Positions 30,634-39,559 of a stretch of DNA of 64,000 nt are shown piece after piece. The position numbers and the translations under genes are program-made. Numbering within the stretch: the stretch's first letter is position 1; the number at the start of each line of letters is the position of its first letter. The notes under the pieces were generated by a model that was not told the origin of the DNA, made no database searches, and was given only the letters and a program-made list of their open reading frames with translations. The stretch spans positions 620,001-684,000 of the forward strand of contig CAWIWC010000010.1 of NCBI GenBank assembly GCA_963839745.1, in the 5' to 3' direction. The stretch comes from JAIBJN01 sp963839745. Lineage in GTDB: Bacteria; Actinomycetota; Thermoleophilia; Gaiellales; Gaiellaceae.

Positions 30634-31326
30634 GTGACTCTCGGCAGGCGGCTGTTCCTGCTCACGCTCGTGGCCTCGTTCTGCATCACTGCGGCCATCG
30701 CGATCGGCACGCTGCTCTTCGCCGAGTTCGACGACACCGCCGCGCGCATCCTCTCTCACGACGACGTTCATGTCGGTTGCGAGCCTGCTCGCTCTGCCGG
30801 CCGGCGTCCTCCTCGACCAGGGACGAGCGACCGCGACTCGCATGGACGGTGATAATCGCCGCGGCGACCGCGTTGCTTCTTTGCGATGGTCGCCGTCTGG
30901 GCGGCGGAGGACAGCGACTGGGCGTGGAAGCTGGCGCTGACGCTCGGCCTCGCGACGCTCGCAAGCGCGCAGGCGGCCGCGTCGACATCGCGCCGCAAGC
31001 CTGACGACGGCCGGTCGCTCGAGTGGCTCTACGGCCTGGCCATCGTCGCTCTCGATCCTGCTGGCCGTTCTGATCGCGGTAGCCGCTTGGAGGGAGATCG
31101 AGTCGCCCGGCTACTACCGGCTCGTGGGCGCGACGGCGATCGCAGCGCTGCTCGCCACACTGCTCCAGCCGATCCTCCGCCGTCTCGGACGGCCCGGAAG
31201 AGCGGGCACACGAGCTTGTCCTCCGCCTCGACCAACGTGCCGTCAGACGCGGCCGTTGCCGCGGCGGTCGAGGCGCTCGAGCGGCACGGCGTCAAGGCGG
31301 ACGTGGTGAGCCGCCCTCGCGTCTGA
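30634..31326 (+). CDS. hypothetical integral membrane protein; several indels
   Basis: Joining three frames gives about 230 aa with four or five membrane segments: FLLTLVASFCITAAIAIGTL, MSVASLLALPAGVLLDQGRA, AWTVIIAAATALLLC, ALTLGLATLASAQAA and AVLIAVAAWREIESPGYYRL. The C-terminus ends SDAAVAAAVEALERHGVKAD before the TGA at 31324. I do not recognise a family. The TAGCAT box fixes GTG 30634. Confidence 0.6.
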
Positions 31327-31338
31327 GACACTCGGCGG

Positions 31339-31977
31339 GTGCCGCTCCGCGCCGCCGCGATCTGCGGGCTGCTCGCGCCGGTGACCTTCATCGTCGGCCT
31401 CGTGCTCGGCGACCTCGCGCAGCCCGACGCCTTCAGCCCGTCGAACGACAACGTCAGCGACATCGGAGCGCAGACGGCCGACCAGGCGTGGCTCTACAAC
31501 CAGATCGCCGCGAACCTCAACGGCCTGCTTATCGTCGGCTTCGCGCTCGGCCTCTGGCGCGCGCTCGGATCCGGGTGGCTCGCGCGGCTCGGCGTCCTCG
31601 GGCTGGCTGCGCTGGGCGTCACGCGCTTCCTCGAGGGGTTCCTCCGGCTCGACTGCCGCGGCATGGACGCGGGCTGCGAGAACACCTCGTGGCAGGCCGA
31701 CGCCCACGGGATCGAATCCGGAATCGCCGCGGCGCTCTTCTTCCTCGTCCCGCCGGTGCTCGCGTTCGCCTTCAGACGGCTGCCGGAGTGGCGCGGGCTC
31801 TGGCTTCCGTCCCTGTTCGCGGTGCCCGCGATCATCGCCGCCCAGCTGCTCTTCAGTGCCATCGGCGACGGCGCAGCGGTCCGCGCCGGGAGCATTGCCT
31901 GGTTCCTCTGGCTCGGCCTCCTCGCGCTCCGCCTCTTGCGGATCTCGGCAACCGACGCGCGCCTCGTCCCGGCGTGA
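31339..31977 (+). CDS. DUF998 family membrane protein
   Basis: The protein is 212 aa with six hydrophobic segments, beginning ICGLLAPVTFIVGLVLGDLA and PSNDNVSDIGAQTADQAWLY, the conserved N-S-D-G-like loop of DUF998 proteins, followed by LNGLLIVGFALGLWRALG and the Cys-bearing loop LDCRGMDAGCENTSWQADAH. Function is unknown for the family. GTG 31339 has GACACT six bases upstream. The stop overlaps the GTG of the next gene (GTGA). Confidence 0.75.
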   Translation: MPLRAAAICGLLAPVTFIVGLVLGDLAQPDAFSPSNDNVSDIGAQTADQAWLYNQIAANLNGLLIVGFALGLWRALGSGWLARLGVLGLAALGVTRFLEGFLRLDCRGMDAGCENTSWQADAHGIESGIAAALFFLVPPVLAFAFRRLPEWRGLWLPSLFAVPAIIAAQLLFSAIGDGAAVRAGSIAWFLWLGLLALRLLRISATDARLVPA

Positions 31978-32784
31978 TCCCGGCACCGCCCCCCAGTGCT
32001 CAGGGCACGGCGACGAGCGTCGATGGGACGCGGATCGCTTGGCGCCGATACGGCCGCGGCGAACGGGCCATCGTGTTCGTGCCGACGTGGAACATCGTGG
32101 ACGCCCGCGTCGTCGGGCACCAGGTTGCCGCTCTCCGCCCGCACGCCAGCGTCGTCACCTACGACCCGCGAGGGGCCGGCGCCAGCGAGCGGCCGGCGCG
32201 AGGCTACGACTTCCCGTTCCACGCAGCCGACGCGCTCGCGGCTCTCGAGGCCGCGGGGATCGAGAACGCAGCGCTCGTCACCGCGTCGCGTGGAATCAAC
32301 GCGGCAATCCTGCTGACCGTTGAAGAACCGGAGCGCTTCGACCGCCTTGCCGTGGTCGCGCCGTACATGCGGCTCGAGGCCGAGCCGGTGCCTCCCGACC
32401 CCGAATGGCTCGAGGGTCTGCGGACCGACTGGCCCGGGTTCATCGTGCCGTTCATGCACTCGGTCTTCACCGAGCCGGACTCGGTCGAGGTGATCGCCGT
32501 GATGATCGGGATCGGCCTCGAGGCGACGCCGGAGGTCGTCGTGACCCAGGAGCTCGAGCTCGACTGGCAAGGGCCCGCTCGTCTCCTCGGGCGGGTCACC
32601 TGCCCGACGCTCGTCGTCCACGGCGAAGCCGACGCCGCGGTCCCCGCCGAGCTTGCCGAAGAGCATCGTCGCCGCGCTGCCGAACGCGCGGCTCGAGCTG
32701 ATCCCCGCCGGTGGGCACCGGCCCGACATCCGCACCCCGGAGCTCGTCAACCCGCTGCTGCTCGATTTCCTCCTGGACCTGTAG
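31974..32784 (+). CDS. alpha/beta-fold hydrolase; one indel
   Basis: The protein is about 269 aa. It has the core strand RAIVFVPTWNIVDARV, then VVTYDPRGAGASERPARGYD, the nucleophile elbow VTASRGINAAIL (T-A-S-R-G, where the first Gly of the usual GxSxG is Thr), TCPTLVVHGEADAAVPAEL with the acid, and LIPAGGHRPDI with the His; an extra A near 32,663 breaks the frame just before that last part. GTG 31974 overlaps the DUF998 stop (GTGA), so the two are coupled. Substrate unknown. Confidence 0.8.
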
Positions 32785-32844
32785 CTCTTCGGCCTCGCCG
32801 GGGGGAATCGCGTCAGGACCGAAGCCTAAGATGCCCTGGCGCGC

Positions 32845-35800
32845 ATGGCCGAGTTCGTTCACCTCCACGTCCACTCCGAGTACTCGATCCTCGACGGGGC
32901 CTGCCGGATTCCGGAGCTCGCCGCCCGCGCCGCCGAGCTGGAGATGCCGGCCGTCGCGCTCACCGACCACGGGAGCCTCGCGGGCGCGGTGGAGCTCTAC
33001 AGGGAGGCCGGCAAGCACGGCGTCAAGCCGCTGCTCGGCTGCGAGGTCTACGTCGCCGAGGACCGGCTGGCGCAGAAGAAGGGCTACGCGCACCTCACGC
33101 TCCTCGCGGAGACGAACGAGGGCTATGCGAACCTGATCAAGCTCGCCTCGGCGGGCTTCCTCGAGGGCTACTACTACAAGCCGCGGGTCGACTGGGACCT
33201 GCTCGGCTCGCACTCCAAGGGCCTGATCGCCCTCTCGGGCTGCCTCTCGGGTCGCGTGTGCAAGGCGCTCGAGAACGGGAACCGACCCGAGGCCGAAGCG
33301 GAGGTCACGCGGCTCGCAGACATCTTCGGGAAGGACTCGGTCTACCTCGAGATCCAGGACGCCGGGCTCGAGGTGCAGAAGGGGATCAACGTCTCGCTCG
33401 CCGAGATCGCCAAGTCGTCAGGGCTGCCGCTCGTGGCCACCGGCGACGTCCATTACCTCCGGCACGAAGACGCGCGTGCACACGAGGCGCTGCTCTGCAT
33501 CCAGTCAGGGGACACGCTCGCCAACCCGAACCACTGGAAGTTCGACACCGACCAGTTCTACTTCAAGTCGCCGGCCGAGATGGTCCAGGACTTCGCGGAC
33601 TATCCGGAGGCGGTCAGGCGCACGCTCGAGATCGCCGAGCGGTGCGCCGTCGCCATCGAGCTGGGCGTCATCCACCTGCCGCACTTCCCGACGCCCGACG
33701 GCCGCGAGGCCTTCGACTACCTCGTCGAGCTCTGCGAAAAAGGCCTGCAAAAGCGCTACGGAACGGTGACGCCGGAGCTCCAGGACCGTCTCAAGTTCGA
33801 GCTGAAGACGATCCGCGAGATGGGCTTCGCGGACTACTTCCTGATCGTCTGGGACTTCATCCGCTTCGCGAAGACGAACGGGATCGGCGTCGGGCCGGGG
33901 CGCGGGTCGGCGGCCGGCTCGATCGTCGCGTACTCGCTCGAGATCACCGACATCGACCCGATCAAGTACGACCTGCTCTTCGAGCGCTTCCTCAACCCGG
34001 GCCGCAAGTCGATGCCCGACATCGACATCGACTTCTCGGTCTACGGGCGCGACCGGGTCATCAACTACGTGTCCGACAAGTACGGCCGCGACCAGGTCGC
34101 GCAGATCATCACCTTCGGGACGATGATGGCGCGCGCCGCGGTGCGCGACGCCGGGCGCGTGCTCGACATCCCGTACGGCACCGTCGACAAGGTCGCGAAG
34201 CTCATCCCCGAGGGCCCGAAGGTCTACCTCGACGACTGTATGAAGCCGGGCTCGGAGCTGAAGCAGGCCTACGACGCCGACGAGATCGTCCGCCAGATCG
34301 TCGACCTGGCCAAGCCGCTCGAGGGGCTCGTCCGCCAGGACTCGATCCACGCCGCCGGCGTCGTGATCGGCGACCGGCCGCTGACCGAGTACCTGCCGCT
34401 CCAGCAGAAGGGCGCCGACCAGGAGGTCGTGACGCAGTTCGCGATGGAGGACGTGGAGGCACTCGGGCTCTTGAAGATGGACTTCCTCGGCCTGCGGAAC
34501 CTCGACGTGATCGACAAGGCCGTCGAGCTGGTCGGCGGCGTCGACATCACCAAGATCCCGCTCGACGACCCGAAGACGTACGAGATGCTGGCCCGCGGGG
34601 AGTCGACGGGCGTCTTCCAGTTCGAGTCCTCGGGCATGCGCGATGCGCTCAAGCTCGTGAAGCCGACCGAGTTCGAGGACCTGATCGCCCTCGTCGCCCT
34701 CTACCGCCCGGGGCCGATGGGCTACATCCCCATCTACGGGAAGCGCAAGCACGGCGGCGAGCAGGTGACGTTCCTCGACGACCGCCTCCGGCCGATCACC
34801 GAGCCGACGTACGGCATCTGCATCTACCAGGAGCAGTACATGGAGATCGCCAAGCAGCTCGCCGGCTTCTCGCCCGCCGAGGCCGACGACCTGCGCAAGG
34901 CGATCGGCAAGAAGATCCACAAGCTGATGGCGTCCCTCAAGGACAAGTTCCTGGAGGGATGCGCGGCCAACGGCGTCACGCCCGGGGTCGCCACGCAGCT
35001 CTGGAAGGACATGGAGCAGGCGCAGGACTACTCCTTCAACAAGTCGCACGCCGCCTGCTACGGGCTGATCGCCTACCGCACGGCCTATCTCAGGGCGCAC
35101 TGGCCCGCGGAGTACATGGCCGCGCTGATCTCCTCGGTGATGAGCACGAAGGACCGCGTGCCCTTCTACGTCGCCGCCTGCGACGACATGGGGATCGAGG
35201 TCGAGCCGCCCGACGTGAACGTCTCCGTCGAGGACTTCCGCGTCGTCGAGGGTCGCATCCGCTTCGGGCTCAACGCCGTAAAGAACGTCGGGGAGAGCGC
35301 GGTCCGCTCGATCCTCGCCGCGCGCGAGGAGGGCGGACCGTTCGCCTCGATCTGGGACTTCTGCGAGCGCGTCGACCCCGGCCAGGTGAACAAGCGCGCG
35401 CTCGAGAGCCTCGTCAAGGGAGGCGCCCTCGACTCGACCGGCTCGACGCGCAGGGGGATGCTCGAGGTGCTCGAGGACGCCCTCGTCTCGGGCGGCCGCC
35501 TGATCGCCGACCGCCTCGCCGGCCAGAGCTCGATCTTCGACCTTGGCGACGACGGGGAGGAGCAGCAGGACCGCCGCCAGCACCACAGGCAGATCCCGAC
35601 CGAGGAGTTCGAGAAGCGCGAGCTCCTGGCGCTCGAGAAGGAGAGCCTCGGCCTCTACGTCTCGGAGCACCCGCTCGACTCCGTCCGCGACCAGCTGCGG
35701 CGCAAGACGGACTGCCGCATGTCCGAGGTCGAGCGCCGCCGCGACGGCGAGGTCGTGACCGTCGGCGGCATCGTCAGCGCGATCAAGCAGCTGACGACGA

Positions 35801-36231
35801 AGAAGGGCGAGCCGATGGTCTTCCTCCGCCTGGACGACCTCTCCGGCTCGCTCGAGACGGTCGTCTTCAACTCCGTCTACGCGGCCGCGCGCGAGCTGCT
35901 CGAGGCCGACAAGGTCCTCGTCATCAAGGGCCGCGTCGACCACAAGGAGGGCGAGACGAAGCTGATCGCGCTCGAGATCGCGCCCTTCGAGGCCTCCTCC
36001 GACAAGGGCGAGGTGCGGCTACGGCTCGACGCGCGCAAGGCGCCGGCCGGGACGATCCGCGAGCTGGCCGAGGTCGTCCGCAGCTTCCCGGGCGAGTCCG
36101 AGGTCGTGCTCGAGCTCGAGACCTCCGTCGGGCAGCAGACCTACGCGTTCGGCGCGCAGTTCAGGGTGCGCCCGGAGCCGGACTTCTACGCCGAGGTGAA
36201 GGCGCTCCTCGGCGAAGCGGCGATCAGCTAG
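32845..36231 (+). CDS. dnaE: DNA polymerase III subunit alpha
   Basis: The 1,128-aa protein is intact. The N-terminal PHP domain starts FVHLHVHSEYSILDG with its metal ligands, then ALTDHGSLAGAVELY. The polymerase core has GVGPGRGSAAGSIVAYSL and the catalytic MPDIDIDFSVYGRDRV near 390-405, then QDSIHAAGVVIGDRP and YNKSHAA-like FNKSHAACYGLIAYRTAYL. A helix-hairpin-helix region and an OB fold (VTVGGIVSAIKQLTTKKGEP) close the protein. It is the replicative polymerase of the chromosome. ATG 32845 follows a TAAGAT box by 12 bases. Confidence 0.97.
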   Translation: MAEFVHLHVHSEYSILDGACRIPELAARAAELEMPAVALTDHGSLAGAVELYREAGKHGVKPLLGCEVYVAEDRLAQKKGYAHLTLLAETNEGYANLIKLASAGFLEGYYYKPRVDWDLLGSHSKGLIALSGCLSGRVCKALENGNRPEAEAEVTRLADIFGKDSVYLEIQDAGLEVQKGINVSLAEIAKSSGLPLVATGDVHYLRHEDARAHEALLCIQSGDTLANPNHWKFDTDQFYFKSPAEMVQDFADYPEAVRRTLEIAERCAVAIELGVIHLPHFPTPDGREAFDYLVELCEKGLQKRYGTVTPELQDRLKFELKTIREMGFADYFLIVWDFIRFAKTNGIGVGPGRGSAAGSIVAYSLEITDIDPIKYDLLFERFLNPGRKSMPDIDIDFSVYGRDRVINYVSDKYGRDQVAQIITFGTMMARAAVRDAGRVLDIPYGTVDKVAKLIPEGPKVYLDDCMKPGSELKQAYDADEIVRQIVDLAKPLEGLVRQDSIHAAGVVIGDRPLTEYLPLQQKGADQEVVTQFAMEDVEALGLLKMDFLGLRNLDVIDKAVELVGGVDITKIPLDDPKTYEMLARGESTGVFQFESSGMRDALKLVKPTEFEDLIALVALYRPGPMGYIPIYGKRKHGGEQVTFLDDRLRPITEPTYGICIYQEQYMEIAKQLAGFSPAEADDLRKAIGKKIHKLMASLKDKFLEGCAANGVTPGVATQLWKDMEQAQDYSFNKSHAACYGLIAYRTAYLRAHWPAEYMAALISSVMSTKDRVPFYVAACDDMGIEVEPPDVNVSVEDFRVVEGRIRFGLNAVKNVGESAVRSILAAREEGGPFASIWDFCERVDPGQVNKRALESLVKGGALDSTGSTRRGMLEVLEDALVSGGRLIADRLAGQSSIFDLGDDGEEQQDRRQHHRQIPTEEFEKRELLALEKESLGLYVSEHPLDSVRDQLRRKTDCRMSEVERRRDGEVVTVGGIVSAIKQLTTKKGEPMVFLRLDDLSGSLETVVFNSVYAAARELLEADKVLVIKGRVDHKEGETKLIALEIAPFEASSDKGEVRLRLDARKAPAGTIRELAEVVRSFPGESEVVLELETSVGQQTYAFGAQFRVRPEPDFYAEVKALLGEAAIS

Positions 36232-36446
36232 CTCGGGAGGCGGCCGCTCTGGGCGCGGGCCCAGGAGGCGGCGCGCTCGCGGCGGCGGCGCAGCTTGGAG
36301 GAGAGGCGGCCGAGCGCTCGGGGCTCGGGAGCCGTCGTGTCCGGCTCGGCGTCGACGGGGGAGACCTCGTACGGGTCTCCGCCCAGAAGGGAGCCGACGA
36401 TCCCGGCCGGATGGAAGTCGAGCATGTCGTGGCGGCGAGGTTTCAT
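36228..36446 (-). CDS. possible small hypothetical protein
   Basis: An ATG at 36446 opens 72 codons (MKPRRHDMLDFHPAGIVGSL to the Arg-rich ERAASWARAQSGRL). It overlaps the dnaE stop by 4 bases, convergently. There is no clear ribosome site and no family I recognise. It is included because 36,232-36,596 is otherwise empty; it may be spurious. Confidence 0.3.
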   Translation of the reverse strand: MKPRRHDMLDFHPAGIVGSLLGGDPYEVSPVDAEPDTTAPEPRALGRLSSKLRRRRERAASWARAQSGRLPS

Positions 36447-36596
36447 GCCTACTTGACGGCCACGGCGCTCGGAATCTTCCCCTCGGTATGAAACGCGTAT
36501 TAAGCGTGCGTTAGGAGAGCCCATTCCCCCGCTCGGGGGACAACCAAGGATTCGCTACAACCGAAGCAGGAGATACATCAGCGGAAGGAACAGGAA

Positions 36597-36800
36597 ATGC
36601 CTGCGGTTGAACTCGAAATCCAAATTGACCCCGAAGCGGAGCTGGTGCGCGCTTGGCGGATCGAGGAGCTCGTGCGTGCCGGCTACACGCCGGAGCACGC
36701 GCAGGAGCTGGCCGACCTGAACCACGTCGACCTGCATCTGGCCACGAGCCTCCTTCGCCAGGGCTGCACGCCCGAGCTCGCGCTCCGGATCCTCGTCTAG
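36597..36800 (+). CDS. small hypothetical protein, 67 aa
   Basis: The product reads MPAVELEIQIDPEAELVRAW then a helical part (RIEELVRAGYTPEHAQELAD, NHVDLHLATSLLRQGCTPEL) with two similar G-x-T-P-E helical turns. A purine-rich GGAAGGAACAGGAA precedes ATG 36597. No function is known to me; size and helix pairs suggest a small scaffold. A hairpin at 36,814-36,845 follows its stop. Confidence 0.6.
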   Translation: MPAVELEIQIDPEAELVRAWRIEELVRAGYTPEHAQELADLNHVDLHLATSLLRQGCTPELALRILV

Positions 36801-36813
36801 AGCCTCGCGCTTC

Positions 36814-36845
36814 CGGGACCGGCGGTACGTACCGCTGAGATCCCG
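36814..36845. terminator. hairpin with perfect GCGGTAC/GTACCGC stem
   Basis: An outer CGGGA/TCCCG pair (36814-36818 with 36841-36845) encloses the 14-base perfect palindrome GCGGTACGTACCGC (36822-36835). It lies 13 bases after the stop of the 67-aa gene and just upstream of a TAGTCT box (36860-36865), so it may end that transcript. No T tract follows. Confidence 0.45.
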
Positions 36846-37022
36846 CTCTGTCGAGCCGGTAGTCTCTCGCCCCGTGGCAGTGCTGGGGACACCAGGCTCC
36901 CACACGATGAGAGCGATGCCGCCTGGCCGCGCTGCGGGATCGCGCCCAGTCGGTCATCATCTGTTAGGACTCTTCTCGGCTCGATCCCGAGCCCGTCGAG
37001 CGGTGAGATCGAGCTCGGCCCC

Positions 37023-37865
37023 GTGCAGGTGCACGCCTACGGGCTGATGCTCCTCCTGGGCATCATCGCCGCGACCTGGCTGACCGGCCGGCGCTACACG
37101 GGCCGGTGGGCCTTCTGGAGCGACCCGCGCGGCGACCTCGTGTTCCGCGTCGCCATGTGGGGCGTCCTCGGCGGCATCGTCGGCGCGCGCATCTACCACG
37201 TCGTCACGAGCTGGAGCACCGTCGACGAGGAGTGGTGGGAGCCCTTCGCGGTCTGGGAGGGCGGCCTCGGGGTCTGGGGCGGGATCGCCGGCGGCGTGCT
37301 CGTGGGCGCCTGGGTGGTCAAGCGCTCCGGCGAGAGCGTGCTCTACTTCATGGACGTGGTCGCGCCGGGGCTGCTCCTCGCGCAGGCGATCGGGCGCTGG
37401 GGCAACTACTTCAACCAGGAGCTCTTCGGCGAGCCGACCGACCTCCCGTGGGGGCTCGAGATCGACCTCGCGAACCGGCCGACGGAGTACCAGGATCCCC
37501 TGAGCGCCGGGGTCACGTTCCATCCGACCTTCCTCTACGAGTCGCTCTGGTGCCTCCTGGGCGTCGGCGTGCTGCTGCTGATCGACAAGCGGGTCAACCT
37601 CAGGGCGCCGGGCCTCTTCTGCCTCTACGTCATCTGGTACTGCATCGGCCGCTTCGGGATGGAGCTGCTGCGGATCGACGAGGCCCACGAGTTCCTCGGG
37701 CTCCGCCTGAACGCCTGGGTCTCGATCGTCGTCTTCGCGCTCGCGGTGATCGCCTTCGTCTGGTCCCAGCGGCGCGCGGAGGGCGGCCGGCCGAAGAAGC
37801 GCAGCGAGCCGCCCCCACCGCCCGAGGGGCCGACGATGGCCATCCCCAAGGGTCGCGTCCGGTAG
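37023..37865 (+). CDS. lgt: prolipoprotein diacylglyceryl transferase
   Basis: At least 280 aa, with about seven membrane segments. Signature QAIGRWGNYFNQELFGEPTD near 122-140 and HPTFLYESLWCLLG near 162-175 carry the conserved His, Gly-Asn and Glu; RFGMELLRIDEAHEFLGLRL is the last conserved loop. It moves diacylglycerol to lipobox Cys residues at the membrane. GTG 37023 is the first usual start in frame, but the same frame upstream encodes SIPSPSSGEIELGPV, the normal N-terminus of Lgt, without a usual start codon. The true start is therefore near 36,960 or, with an indel, at GTG 36874 behind TAGTCT. Confidence 0.92.
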   Translation: MQVHAYGLMLLLGIIAATWLTGRRYTGRWAFWSDPRGDLVFRVAMWGVLGGIVGARIYHVVTSWSTVDEEWWEPFAVWEGGLGVWGGIAGGVLVGAWVVKRSGESVLYFMDVVAPGLLLAQAIGRWGNYFNQELFGEPTDLPWGLEIDLANRPTEYQDPLSAGVTFHPTFLYESLWCLLGVGVLLLIDKRVNLRAPGLFCLYVIWYCIGRFGMELLRIDEAHEFLGLRLNAWVSIVVFALAVIAFVWSQRRAEGGRPKKRSEPPPPPEGPTMAIPKGRVR

Positions 37866-37871
37866 CACGAC

Positions 37872-37877
37872 TAGCAT
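37872..37877 (+). promoter_or_regulatory. -10 box (TAGCAT) of scpA
   Basis: TAGCAT ends 7 bases before ATG 37885, just after the lgt stop. It suggests that scpA-scpB can be transcribed apart from lgt, as a leaderless mRNA. Confidence 0.55.
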
Positions 37878-37884
37878 CGCGGCC

Positions 37885-38613
37885 ATGGCGACGGCCGTGC
37901 GTGAGCTTCCCCTCGACCTCGATGCATTCGAGGGGCCCTTCGATCTCCTTCTCACCCTCGTCCTGCGGGAGGAGCTCGAGCTGCGCGACGTCGACGTCGC
38001 CGAGATCGTCCTCGCCTTCGTCGAGCGCCTGGCCGAGCGGGACGAGCTCGACCTGGAGGCGTGCGGCGAGTTCCTCGTCCTGTCGGCCGCGCTGCTCGAG
38101 CTGAAGGCGCGCGGGCTCTTCCCCGACGAGGAGCTCGACCTCGAGGGCCTCGACCCCGAGGATGCCGCGGAGGAGCTGGCCGAGCGCCTCGCGGCCTACC
38201 GGCGCTTCCGCGCGGCGGCGGGCTGGCTCGAGGAGCGGCTGGAGGCGGAGTCCGACCGCTTCTTCCGCCTGGGCGCCGCACCGCTCGCGCCTGCGCCATC
38301 GCGCCCGCTCGCCCAGCAGGACCCGGCGCAGCTCGTGGTCGCGCTGCGCTCGCTCGCCGCCGTCCCTCCGGAGCCGTCGCTCCGCCACCTCGTCCTCTCG
38401 TACCCGCCGCTCTCGCGCTTCCTCGACCGCTTCCGCAACCTGCTCCGTGCCCGCGGCCGCTTCGCCTTCGACAACGAGGTCGACAGGCTCTCGCGCGTCG
38501 AGCAGATCGTCGCCTTCCTCGCCCTCCTCGAGCTGCGCAAGCGCGGGGAGGCCCAGATCGCCCAGGCAGGCCCCTTCGAGCCCATCACGGTATGGAACGC
38601 CTCCGCCTCGTAG
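37885..38613 (+). CDS. scpA: segregation and condensation protein A
   Basis: The protein is 242 aa. It starts with LPLDLDAFEGPFDLLLTLVL, the N-terminal helix that binds Smc, followed by LRDVDVAEIVLAFVERL and FLVLSAALLELKARGLFPDE. The C-terminal winged helix (DRLSRVEQIVAFLALLELRK) contacts the Smc head. It is the kleisin of the Smc-ScpAB chromosome condensin. The scpB ATG lies inside its last codons (22-base overlap). Confidence 0.93.
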   Translation: MATAVRELPLDLDAFEGPFDLLLTLVLREELELRDVDVAEIVLAFVERLAERDELDLEACGEFLVLSAALLELKARGLFPDEELDLEGLDPEDAAEELAERLAAYRRFRAAAGWLEERLEAESDRFFRLGAAPLAPAPSRPLAQQDPAQLVVALRSLAAVPPEPSLRHLVLSYPPLSRFLDRFRNLLRARGRFAFDNEVDRLSRVEQIVAFLALLELRKRGEAQIAQAGPFEPITVWNASAS

Positions 38614-39185
38614 AGAACCCCGTCGACCGCCTCGCCCGGACGATCGAGGCGCTGCTCGTCATCGCCTCCAAGCCCCTGTCGGTCGCGGAGCTCGCGGCCG
38701 CGACCGAGGAGGAGGAAGAGCGGGTCGAGACGGCGCTCGGCCTCATCGCGAGCCGCTTCCGCGAGGGCCGCAGCGGCATCGTCCTCGAGCACGTGGCCGG
38801 CGGCTACGCCTACCGCGCGGCGCGGGAGGCCGCCGACGCCTGCGGGCGCCTCGTCGAGCGGCCGGTGCAGCGCGGGCTCTCGCAGGCGGCGCTCGAGACC
38901 CTCGCCATCGTCGCCTACCTCGGCCCGGTCAGCCGGCCCGAGATCGCGCGGATCCGCGGCGTCGCCGCCGACTCGGCCGTCGCGGGCCTCGTCGAGCGCG
39001 GCCTGATCGCCGAGGCCGGCCGCGAGGAGGAGGGAGGCGCCGTGCGCTACGAGACGACGCCGCTCTTCGAGCGGGTCTTCGGGCTGGAGAACGCCGACGC
39101 GCTTCCGGAGCTCGACGAGCTCGCCGGCGACGTCGAGGAGCTGCGCACGCGCCTCGAAGACGTCGCCGCCCGCCGCGGGGCCTAA
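38592..39185 (+). CDS. scpB: segregation and condensation protein B
   Basis: The protein is about 197 aa. Two winged helices are seen: TIEALLVIASKPLSVAELAA and the second ALETLAIVAYLGPVSRPEIA with IRGVAADSAVAGLVERGLIA. ATG 38592 overlaps the 3' end of scpA in another frame, so the two are coupled. ScpB dimers bind ScpA to shape the condensin ring. The Ala- and Glu-rich tail is ordinary for the family. Confidence 0.93.
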   Translation: MERLRLVENPVDRLARTIEALLVIASKPLSVAELAAATEEEEERVETALGLIASRFREGRSGIVLEHVAGGYAYRAAREAADACGRLVERPVQRGLSQAALETLAIVAYLGPVSRPEIARIRGVAADSAVAGLVERGLIAEAGREEEGGAVRYETTPLFERVFGLENADALPELDELAGDVEELRTRLEDVAARRGA

Positions 39186-39472
39186 CTGCCTTTGACGATC
39201 CGCTCGGCTTCCTCGCGCGTGAAGCCTCGGAGAGTCTCCGTCGTCACCTGGCCGTGCTTGCCGAGCTCGATGAGGATCTGGTACGCGGTCTCGTCGTCCG
39301 GGGCCTCGAAGATCTCCACGACGTCGTAGCGGCCCAGCGTCACGTAGGCGTCGACCAGGCGGCCGCCCCGCGCCTCGATCGCCTGCTCCGCCTCCTCGAC
39401 CCGGTCGCGCCAGGCGGGGATGCCGGTCATGCCCTGCGACGTGAACTTCATCAGGGTGATGTAGATCGGCAC
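39182..39472 (-). CDS. GYD domain protein
   Basis: The protein is 96 aa. It starts VPIYITLMKFTSQGMTGI and has GGRLVDAYVTLGRYDVVEIF, where GRYD matches the G-x-Y-D motif, and a C-terminal TTETLRGFTREEAERIV. GYD proteins are small ferredoxin-like domains of unknown function. GTG 39472 is chosen because it gives the family N-terminus; an in-frame GTG lies about 21 bases upstream. It is convergent with scpB, with 4 bases of overlap. Confidence 0.85.
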   Translation of the reverse strand: MPIYITLMKFTSQGMTGIPAWRDRVEEAEQAIEARGGRLVDAYVTLGRYDVVEIFEAPDDETAYQILIELGKHGQVTTETLRGFTREEAERIVKGS

Positions 39473-39559
39473 GAAGTGATCATGACCGCTCACGGCCCCG
39501 CGTGAAGGAATCGCCGGCACGGGGCGTCCAAGACCGACGACAGCGACGAAAGGAGATCG

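Noticed and set aside
31488..36491. A 1,667-codon open frame spanning the hydrolase and dnaE region
   Set aside because: Only its part at 31,974-32,660 matches a protein (the hydrolase). Across dnaE it is a shadow of Arg/Pro-rich sequence caused by high GC; dnaE is clear in another frame.
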